Below, one piece after another: positions 8,236 to 15,171 of a stretch of 39,310 nt of DNA. A program made the position numbers and the translations under genes. A model generated the notes under the pieces. The model was not told where the DNA came from, did no database searches, and worked only from the letters and a program-made list of their open reading frames with translations. The stretch spans positions 1 through 39,310 of the forward strand of contig DKVO01000032.1 of assembly GCA_002491245.1 (NCBI GenBank). Reading direction: 5' to 3'. Each line of letters opens with the position of its first letter. Within the stretch, counting starts at the first letter, position 1. This DNA is from Porphyromonadaceae bacterium UBA7176. Lineage in GTDB: Bacteria > Bacteroidota > Bacteroidia > Bacteroidales > Muribaculaceae.

Positions 8236-9522
8236 ATGAAAAATTTTTATCTCCGCTTATTCATCTGTCTGCTGGCGATATGCTCTGCCGGCGCTCTTCA
8301 TGGCCAAGAGAAAATAATACTTCTCAATGAAGGAAACTGGCAGGCCGACAATGGCAAGATGACATACTTCGAAAACGGTAGGGTTGTGAGCAACCAGTGG
8401 TTCCGCGATGCAAACGGGTATAAATTGGGCGACACGCCCAACGATATTATCCAGATCAACGATAATCTGATAGCAATATCGATAAACTGGAGCAATATAG
8501 TCCAGTTCATCACTCCGGAAGGCAAGGCTGTAGCAGCGACGGAAGATGTGCCCAACAACCGCAAGCTTGCCACCGACGGGCGCTATGTCTATGTGTCGTC
8601 GTACGGGCATGAATGTGGTACGGAGAAAGGCATGATGACATTCGAGAAAGGATATGTGGCCAAAATAGATGTAAATACATTTAAGGTTACAGATGCCGTG
8701 GAGGTAGGATATGAACCCGAGGGTATAGCTTACTTCAATGGCTATCTGTTTGTGGCCAATACGGGCGGATATGCTTTTCAGGAGGACCACGAATACGAAA
8801 CGACTGTGAGTGTGATAGATGCGGCGACGATGAAGGTTGTGCGCGAAGTTGACACCAGACAGATCAACCTCTATGGCAAGATGTCGCAGAGCGGTCAGTA
8901 TCTATGTATCAATTCACCCGGAGATTATTATGATATTCCAGCAGCGACTATAATCTTTGATTGTAAAGCGGCAATCGAGGGGAAGGATGATGATGGATGT
9001 TTCCAAAAGCTTGAGTATGCGTCGACATATAACTGCACGACAACTGACGGTAAGTTTTATGCCATAGGTTCACGGTTTTCGTACTATACGAGCGAGTATA
9101 CGTTCAATTATGTTGTCTTGGATCCGGCAAAAGTGCTGGAGTCTTATGGCGCTGACGGTGTGGAAGAAAATTTCCCGGGTACTGTGCTTGCCGATCTAAA
9201 AGGTCTGACGATGCCATACGGTATCTATATCAATCCATATACGGGTTATATCTATGCCACTGATGCGGGTTCGTTTGCCGAGGCCGGAGCCTTGCTGCAG
9301 TGGTCGCCCGAAGGAAAATTTCTTGGACGCCACAGGGTATATATCAACCCGGCTCATTTTCTTGCCCTTCCGCCCGATGGGCATCTTCCGTCGGGTATAG
9401 AGGACATCGCCGCAGACTATCTGGACGACAACACCATATATAACCTACAGGGAATAAGGGTGGAACATCCGCATCCCGGACAGGTATACATACGTGGCGG
9501 AAAGAAGTATATATGCAGATAA
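8236..9522 (+). CDS. Secreted YncE/BtuG-like beta-propeller protein with NLQG C-terminal tail
   Basis: 428 residues. The signal peptide (FYLRLFICLLAICSAGALHGQ) has no convincing lipobox: the only Cys is preceded by Ile. Repeated blade-like segments follow, such as PNDIIQINDNLIAISINWSN, NRKLATDGRYVYVSSYG, VEVGYEPEGIAYFNGYLFVAN and TMPYGIYINPYTGYIYATDAG, typical of 7-bladed YncE-like propellers. In Bacteroides, BtuG is a surface lipoprotein propeller that binds B12 tightly and caps BtuB; gene order and riboswitch control make this a good BtuG candidate (inference). The last 35 residues (GIEDIAADY...IYNLQGIRV...GQVYIRGGKKYICR) resemble a Bacteroidales secretion or sorting tail shared with the next protein. 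Surface attachment may therefore differ from lipoprotein BtuG. Confidence 0.75.
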   Translation: MKNFYLRLFICLLAICSAGALHGQEKIILLNEGNWQADNGKMTYFENGRVVSNQWFRDANGYKLGDTPNDIIQINDNLIAISINWSNIVQFITPEGKAVAATEDVPNNRKLATDGRYVYVSSYGHECGTEKGMMTFEKGYVAKIDVNTFKVTDAVEVGYEPEGIAYFNGYLFVANTGGYAFQEDHEYETTVSVIDAATMKVVREVDTRQINLYGKMSQSGQYLCINSPGDYYDIPAATIIFDCKAAIEGKDDDGCFQKLEYASTYNCTTTDGKFYAIGSRFSYYTSEYTFNYVVLDPAKVLESYGADGVEENFPGTVLADLKGLTMPYGIYINPYTGYIYATDAGSFAEAGALLQWSPEGKFLGRHRVYINPAHFLALPPDGHLPSGIEDIAADYLDDNTIYNLQGIRVEHPHPGQVYIRGGKKYICR

Positions 9523-9548
9523 CAACCAACTAAAATAAGCCAATTTAG

Positions 9549-12500
9549 ATGAAACTTAAAACATTACTCCTTTCGACGATGATGTTGGCCGGCGCAGGGC
9601 TTTATGGCCATGCCACCGATGTCACCGTGAAGATGAACGCGGTGTCGAAAACAATGACATTCACCCCCAAGGGTGGTGGAGAACCGGTAGATGCAGGCTC
9701 TCCTGAGAATAACATCTACAAATTTGCGACCGATGGCGGTGATTATGTGCTTACAGCCTATGCAACTGATGGCAAGACTGTAAACGGGACTATCGAAGTC
9801 AATATTGATGGAGACAGTATCGCCCAGCAGATTACCGTGCTTACGTTGACAAGCTATGCGACAAACGCCGGTTGGGTTGTCGACAAGGACTACACAATCG
9901 ACGCCCAGGTGAACAGCCGCGAGGGTAAAGCGCAGGTAATTACGATGGGTAACAGTATTACTGCCGGACGAAAAACTTTCTTAGCCCTCAACGGCAACAG
10001 CTATTTCGTCAATTTTGTGCCGAGCGAAGAAAGGGTAAAAGAAGGGTATACCACCTTTACCAAAACAGGTACTCTTACGGGTAACATTAATATCACTGGA
10101 AAGATACCGCTTGGAGGTGATTTTACGGTATCCATACCGAAAGATGCCGGGTTTGAGATGAATTACAAACGGGTACATTTCACTGATTTTGTCCATATCG
10201 AGCCAAAGAGTGTGGAGGAAAAAGGTGGAAATATAGAATATACATATTATCTCGCCCAGGGTCAGACCTATAACTACCGAACATGGAAAGAGGGCGGTCT
10301 GACTCAAGCAGCACAGTTCATTTATTCGGCAAAAGAAGAGGAGCGACCGGTTATTGTATTTACCGATGCAGACTATGACGCATATGATCCGTCTACAATC
10401 AACCACAGCCCTCAGAGCAATATGGGATACGAGACCGGCGACATATTGGTGAACGCAAATTATCGCGGACACATCTCGATGAAGACCGGCGAAACTTTCA
10501 AGGCCCATGCCATGCGTATGTGGGAACTGACCGACAATCAGTCGAACAACTACTTTTTCGAGCCTGATTTTCATTATACCATCATAGGGCTTGACGGCAA
10601 GCCTTGCCGTGATGTGATAGAAGTGGGAACCTCCGAGCCCAATACTTCTGCATGGGCAGATCTTAAAGCAACAGGCAAGGGCACGGTGATTGTTCTGGTC
10701 ACTTACGACGGTATAAAGGTCAACAGTTGGAGCAAGACGGAGATGAAACCCTATCTCGGAGGTGAGTTCTGGGGCGCGATATGGCCGGAAAATACGGCCG
10801 CATATGTCGTGTCGGTTGATGAGACTCCGGCGGCCGTGGTTCCAAACATGCAGATAAATCAAAATTATAATAAGGAAACCTTGAAAAATGCCGGACTCAA
10901 CGTCGATGCAGAGCATGATGTGTTCTACTATCTTGATACAGAAGAGGGGGCTTCATATACATTCAAACCTGAGGGTGTTGCGTCTGTTTCGATAGCTTAT
11001 CCCAATATCGGCGAGAGAATGGCAACATACAGCGGTTTTGCGACCGATGGCGTGACAAAGAATGAGGACGGATCATATACGCTTCTCCTCAAGGAGGGCC
11101 GTCAGATAGTGAAGATGACTGATGCGTCGGGTAACTCGGCTTATCAGGTGCTGCGGGCTCGCAAATGCCACCGTGAAATCACGAACGCCACACGCCCCGG
11201 AAGTCAGATTTTCCAGCCCGGCGACAAGGTGAAGATACAATATTCGGGACTATATCATCCGGCAAACAAACTCGCAGGGATATACAATATGTCGGCCTAT
11301 GTGACATACAATGGAGTACCTAACGGATCGTCTCTCATTCTCGGATCCGGACAATATACCTTCGGTTCGGCAGCGTCCGCTCAGGCTGTGACTGTCGATA
11401 TCCCTGCCGATTTTAATGTGGAAGATGAACCTTTTATCAATATGACAGAGGGCGTTATTCAGGTCAATGGTTACGGCGATCCAATAGGTAATCACCGCGA
11501 GATAGATCCTGTTGGCGGTCGCTCGCCCAACTTTACCGCTATCGCTCACAAGACTTATTTCGGTGCACTGCCTGATGTGAGGATACCGGTTACGCCGGCA
11601 AAGGAATTCGAGATAAAGCTCAATCCTAATGTAGAGGACATTAATCTGATAATATCGTTCAACGGAGCTGAAATCAAACCGGGCGATAATGGGCTGTATT
11701 CCGGTACTTACGGTAACTACAGTGTGACCGCATCGAAGAACGGGTACCGTTGCTTCCGTCATGAGTTCAATATTCCTGACGATGCCGAGGGCCTTCAGGT
11801 ATTCGATATCGAGCTGGTTGAGGATGCGAAATCGTGGGATGGCGTGACTATGACCGAACCTGCTTTGATTGACGGGGTGTATAGTATCACATCGGGAGCA
11901 GAACTGGCCTGGTTTGCCGCTCATGTCAATGAGAATGCAGCTAACACCACCTCGAAAGCAGTGCTTGCCAATGATATAGAGTTGGGCAACTATGACTGGA
12001 CTCCTGTAGGTTCGACGGCAGCAAAAGCGTTCAGCGGTACGTTCGACGGGCAGATGCATACAGTCAATGGTCTTTACATAAACAAACCGAATACTCAATA
12101 TGTGGGCCTTTTCGGCTATTTCAAAGGCTCTGCCTCCAACGTTGTGAAGGTCGGCAATCTGTCGGTCAATGGCGAAGTGACAGGTAAGAACTATGTGGGA
12201 GGTATTGTAGGGTCGTCGACCGATTATGTTGAGATTGACCGTTGCAGCAATGCTGTAGAAGTAAATGGTGGAAACAATGTCGGTGGTATTGCCGGTTATA
12301 TTGTAGGCGCAAATTCCAAGGTGACAAATTGTATGAATATCGCAGATATCAAAGGCACTGGAAATTGCGGAGGTATTGTGGGTGGTCACAATGCGACGGC
12401 TACAACCTTTAAAAATCTGCTGAATGTCGGACAGTTGACCGGTAATTACGTCGGCGGTTGCGTAGGTGCTTCATCTGCCAAACCCGGATTGAGCAACGCA

Positions 12501-13004
12501 TTTACTACAAAAGATTATGTAGTTGTTACAAATCAGACCTCGGTGACGGAAGAGCAGCTTGTGTCGGGCGAAATAGCATGGCTTCTTGGCGAGGCATTCG
12601 GTCAGACTATCGGAGAGGATATCTATCCGGTGATTGACGGCGCGGATGTATATAAAGTGTCATATGAGATAATGACAAGCGGCGGAGAGTCTGCTGTCGA
12701 TCTGTCTGACGATGAGATGTCGCTCTATACTAACGGAGAACTTCCCAAATCGCTTGACGGCGAAGATGTTCACTGGTTTGAGGATGCAGAGATGACACGT
12801 CCGGTTTCGACAGTTGTGGCAGACATGCATCTCTATGCTAAATACGGCATTTTGACAGGTATTGATGGTATTGATGCAGATGTCGATGATAGCGAAGTAC
12901 GCTGGTTCAATCTACAGGGAGTGGAAGTAAATGCTCCGATGTCCGGTGTCCACGGTATTTTTATCCGTGTCGTAAACGGTAAAGGAGCGAAAGTGGCTCT
13001 CTGA
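9549..13004 (+). CDS. Large secreted surface protein with GLUG repeats and NLQG tail, B12-locus component of unknown function
   Basis: 1151 residues. The signal peptide MKLKTLLLSTMMLAGAGLYG-HA is of the signal peptidase I type. Residues 25-770 form several beta-rich, probably Ig-like modules; recognisable stretches include KGTVIVLVTYDGIKVNSWS and GAIWPENTAAYVVSVDETP. About residues 795-990 contain GLUG-type repeats (YVGLFGYFKG, YVGGIVGSS, NVGGIAGYI, NCGGIVGGH, YVGGCVGAS). The C-terminus (TGIDGIDADVDDSEV..WFNLQGVEV..GIFIRVVNG) matches the tail of the preceding propeller protein. It is the third gene of the riboswitch operon and is followed by a terminator, so it is probably expressed under B12 limitation. 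An adhesin or corrinoid-capture accessory role is conjecture; I do not recognise a catalytic motif. Confidence 0.75.
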   Translation: MKLKTLLLSTMMLAGAGLYGHATDVTVKMNAVSKTMTFTPKGGGEPVDAGSPENNIYKFATDGGDYVLTAYATDGKTVNGTIEVNIDGDSIAQQITVLTLTSYATNAGWVVDKDYTIDAQVNSREGKAQVITMGNSITAGRKTFLALNGNSYFVNFVPSEERVKEGYTTFTKTGTLTGNINITGKIPLGGDFTVSIPKDAGFEMNYKRVHFTDFVHIEPKSVEEKGGNIEYTYYLAQGQTYNYRTWKEGGLTQAAQFIYSAKEEERPVIVFTDADYDAYDPSTINHSPQSNMGYETGDILVNANYRGHISMKTGETFKAHAMRMWELTDNQSNNYFFEPDFHYTIIGLDGKPCRDVIEVGTSEPNTSAWADLKATGKGTVIVLVTYDGIKVNSWSKTEMKPYLGGEFWGAIWPENTAAYVVSVDETPAAVVPNMQINQNYNKETLKNAGLNVDAEHDVFYYLDTEEGASYTFKPEGVASVSIAYPNIGERMATYSGFATDGVTKNEDGSYTLLLKEGRQIVKMTDASGNSAYQVLRARKCHREITNATRPGSQIFQPGDKVKIQYSGLYHPANKLAGIYNMSAYVTYNGVPNGSSLILGSGQYTFGSAASAQAVTVDIPADFNVEDEPFINMTEGVIQVNGYGDPIGNHREIDPVGGRSPNFTAIAHKTYFGALPDVRIPVTPAKEFEIKLNPNVEDINLIISFNGAEIKPGDNGLYSGTYGNYSVTASKNGYRCFRHEFNIPDDAEGLQVFDIELVEDAKSWDGVTMTEPALIDGVYSITSGAELAWFAAHVNENAANTTSKAVLANDIELGNYDWTPVGSTAAKAFSGTFDGQMHTVNGLYINKPNTQYVGLFGYFKGSASNVVKVGNLSVNGEVTGKNYVGGIVGSSTDYVEIDRCSNAVEVNGGNNVGGIAGYIVGANSKVTNCMNIADIKGTGNCGGIVGGHNATATTFKNLLNVGQLTGNYVGGCVGASSAKPGLSNAFTTKDYVVVTNQTSVTEEQLVSGEIAWLLGEAFGQTIGEDIYPVIDGADVYKVSYEIMTSGGESAVDLSDDEMSLYTNGELPKSLDGEDVHWFEDAEMTRPVSTVVADMHLYAKYGILTGIDGIDADVDDSEVRWFNLQGVEVNAPMSGVHGIFIRVVNGKGAKVAL

Positions 13005-13030
13005 TAACCAAATTCGTTTCAAGTGTGTGG

Positions 13031-13060
13031 AACGGGCCGGCGAGAGTCGGCCCGTTTTTT
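13031..13060 (+). terminator. Rho-independent terminator of the B12 operon
   Basis: AACGGGCCG (13031-13039) pairs perfectly with CGGCCCGTT (13048-13056). A further G-T and C-G pair close a GAGA tetraloop, and a run of six T ends at 13060. It lies 27 bases after the last operon stop codon and ahead of the tRNA promoter. Confidence 0.9.
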
Positions 13061-13080
13061 AATCAAAATTGAAAAAACTA

Positions 13081-13111
13081 TTGCATTGGTGCGAAAAATG
13101 TAGTAACTTTG
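13081..13111 (+). promoter_or_regulatory. Promoter of tRNA-Leu
   Basis: TAACTTTG at 13104-13111 is a consensus -7 element ten bases before the tRNA. A weak -33-like ATTG/TTGC lies about 20 bases upstream. Confidence 0.5.
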
Positions 13112-13121
13112 CAGCACTAAG

Positions 13122-13203
13122 GCGCATGTGGCGTAATTGGTAGCCGCGTTAGACTTAGGATCTAATGACTCAGGTCGTGGGGGTTCGAGTCCCTTCATGC
13201 GCA
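13122..13203 (+). tRNA. tRNA-Leu, anticodon TAG
   Basis: The acceptor arms GCGCATG (13122-13128) and CATGCGC (13196-13202) are complementary, followed by discriminator A at 13203. The anticodon stem TTAGA/TCTAA encloses loop CTTAGGA, giving TAG (reads CUA and related Leu codons). The T-loop TTCGAGT is at 13184-13190. The 82-base length, with an expanded variable region, fits a class II tRNA. The T-stem contains two G-T wobbles. CCA is not encoded. Confidence 0.92.
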
Positions 13204-13215
13204 CTTAACGACGGC

Positions 13216-13254
13216 AGAGGCTGAGCTGTAAGCGATGTTTACGGCGCAGCCTCT
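13216..13254 (+). terminator. Long hairpin after tRNA-Leu, possible terminator or leader structure of the methyltransferase gene
   Basis: AGAGGCTG (13216-13223) pairs with CAGCCTCT (13247-13254), with inner GC/GC and GTAA/TTAC stems, one A/G mismatch and one T-G wobble, around a seven-base loop. The following sequence is only TCTGATT, so the poly-T signal is weak. It ends 46 bases before the next ATG. Confidence 0.5.
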
Positions 13255-13300
13255 TCTGATTGGTATATAGTTATTCACGCAGCAAAATCAGCCTGAAGAA

Positions 13301-14752
13301 ATGTCAAGAAAACGTAAACCGCTGCCACTGCTCGAAGATATAGAGATTAGCGATGTTGCTGCCGAGGGTAATGCCTTGGCGCGTGTCGATGATATGGTGG
13401 TGTTCGTGCCGTTCGGAGCTCCCGGCGACAGAGTAGACATACAGATAGAGAAAAAGAAAAAGCGCTATGCCGAGGGTCGGATAGCACGCATCGTGAGTCC
13501 CGGCGAACTTAGGATCGAGGCCCGTTGCGAGCACTTTACCGTGTGTGGCGGTTGCCGTTGGCAACATCTTCCGTATGACTATCAGCTTGAATGCAAGCGT
13601 CAGCAGGTGGTGGATGCCTTGACGCGTATTGCAAAGGTCGATCTGCCTGAGATTGCTCCGTGTCTCGGAAGTGATGAGATATGGGAGTACCGCAACAAAA
13701 TGGAGTATACTTTCTCGAACAAGTGCTGGCTCACTTTCGAGCAACTTGCTTCGGGAGAAGAGTTCCCCGACCGCGATGCCGCCGGTTTCCATATTCCGGG
13801 AGCTTTCGACAAGGTACTCGATATACACCGTTGCCACTTGCAGGATGATTTCGGCAACCGTCTGCGCTTGTTTGTGAAGCAATACTGCAAGGAGCATGGT
13901 CTGCCTTTCTACGATCTGCGTGCTCAGGAGGGTTTTATCCGCACTCTTATGATACGTATAGCATCTACCGGCGAGATAATGGCAGTGATAGTTGTCGGCG
14001 AGGACAGGGCAGAGGAACTCAAGGGCCTCCTTGAAGCAGTGAGAGAACGTTTCCCCGAGATAACTTCGCTGATGTATTGCATCAATACCAAGGTCAACGA
14101 CAGCCTTGGCGACCAGACGATAGAACTTTACTCGGGTCGTCCGTATATCGAGGAGGAAATGGAAGGATTGAGATTCCGTATCGGGCCGAAATCATTCTAT
14201 CAGACCAACTCCCGACAGGCTTACCGGCTTTATTCGGTTGTGCGAGATTTTGCACGGTTGACAGGTAAGGAACTGGTGTATGACCTTTATACGGGTACGG
14301 GAACGATAGCTAATTTTGTAAGCCGCAAGGCTACGAAAGTTGTCGGTATCGAATATGTGCCGGAGGCAATCGAGGATGCCAAGATCAATTCGGAGCGCAA
14401 CGGCATTGACAACACGCTTTTCTATGCCGGTGATATGAAGGATGTGCTCAACGACGAATTTATCGCCTCCCACGGTACACCCGACGTGATGATTGTGGAT
14501 CCTCCACGGGCCGGAATGCATCAGGATGTTGTGGACACCATACTCCGGGCCGCTCCTGAAGTGATTGTGTATGTGAGCTGTAACCCGGCAACCCAGGCCC
14601 GTGACCTTGCGTTGCTCGATAGGCTATATCGGGTTGTCGCTGTGCAGCCGGTCGATATGTTCCCTCATACGCAGCATGTCGAGAACGTTGTACGCCTCGA
14701 AAAGAAAACGCCTCAGGAAATAGCTCAGTCCGAAGCGAGCGAAGAGTTGTAG
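13301..14752 (+). CDS. rlmD: 23S rRNA (uracil-C5)-methyltransferase, RlmD/RumA type
   Basis: 483-residue SAM-dependent enzyme that makes m5U in 23S rRNA (U1939 in E. coli RlmD; Gram-positive RlmCD also modifies U747, and which applies here is unknown). An N-terminal TRAM domain (about residues 10-70) is followed by the [4Fe-4S] ligands Cys76, Cys82 and Cys85 (RCEHFTVCGGCRW) and a fourth Cys in HRCHLQDD (about 177). The SAM-binding motif is VYDLYTGTGTIANF (about 326-339), then IVDPPRAGM and the catalytic Cys427 in YVSCNPATQARDL. All key residues are present. The 3' end overlaps the convergent CYTH gene by 28 bases. Confidence 0.92.
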   Translation: MSRKRKPLPLLEDIEISDVAAEGNALARVDDMVVFVPFGAPGDRVDIQIEKKKKRYAEGRIARIVSPGELRIEARCEHFTVCGGCRWQHLPYDYQLECKRQQVVDALTRIAKVDLPEIAPCLGSDEIWEYRNKMEYTFSNKCWLTFEQLASGEEFPDRDAAGFHIPGAFDKVLDIHRCHLQDDFGNRLRLFVKQYCKEHGLPFYDLRAQEGFIRTLMIRIASTGEIMAVIVVGEDRAEELKGLLEAVRERFPEITSLMYCINTKVNDSLGDQTIELYSGRPYIEEEMEGLRFRIGPKSFYQTNSRQAYRLYSVVRDFARLTGKELVYDLYTGTGTIANFVSRKATKVVGIEYVPEAIEDAKINSERNGIDNTLFYAGDMKDVLNDEFIASHGTPDVMIVDPPRAGMHQDVVDTILRAAPEVIVYVSCNPATQARDLALLDRLYRVVAVQPVDMFPHTQHVENVVRLEKKTPQEIAQSEASEEL

Positions 14753-15171
14753 TAGCGTGGATCGCCGGAGACTTCCGCTCCGAGCCAACCGGGGCGATCG
14801 AAAGGAGTGTCTTCGGATGGAAGTTCGATTTCGGCGATGACGAGGCCCTCGTGTCTTCCACCGAAGACATCGACTTCCCAACGGAGACCATTGCCGGCAG
14901 GCACGATTTTGCGGATTTTGTCGATGCGTCCCCGGCAGGCTTCGAGCATGTCTTCGGCATCATGCAAAGGTATTTCGTACTCCCATTCGTTTCGAGAACA
15001 ACCTGTGTTTCTTGTCTTCACGGTGATGAAACCTTGGTTGTCGAGCACGCGGATGCGGACAGTACGGTCGGGGTCGGTGTTCAGATATCCTTGGCGGATA
15101 CGGTGCTCACATGTGACGTAGGGCATGAAGTCTCCGCAGACTAAGAATTTTCGTTCAATCTCTTTGGCCAT
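14725..15171 (-). CDS. CYTH domain protein (triphosphate tunnel metalloenzyme family)
   Basis: 148 residues covering nearly a whole CYTH domain: EIERKF at residues 4-9 provides the ExExK signature, followed by RIRQGYL, TVRIRVLDNQGFITVKT and EWEYEIPLHDAEDML, with acidic and basic strands that would line the tunnel, and EIELPSED near the end. Bacterial relatives are mostly inorganic triphosphatases or of unknown activity. The start at 15171 is chosen because MAKEIERKF is the standard family N-terminus and a TATCTTTG -7 element sits just upstream; the longer open frame to 15417 runs antisense through the DUF5686 gene. It overlaps rlmD tail-to-tail and the neighbouring gene head-to-head. Confidence 0.88.
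   Translation of the reverse strand: MAKEIERKFLVCGDFMPYVTCEHRIRQGYLNTDPDRTVRIRVLDNQGFITVKTRNTGCSRNEWEYEIPLHDAEDMLEACRGRIDKIRKIVPAGNGLRWEVDVFGGRHEGLVIAEIELPSEDTPFDRPGWLGAEVSGDPRYYNSSLASD

Noticed and set aside
11250..12389. 379-residue open frame antisense to the GLUG-repeat protein
   Set aside because: It lies wholly inside a well-supported gene, has no recognisable domain and no promoter; it is rich in Ile, His and Arg as expected for a shadow frame.
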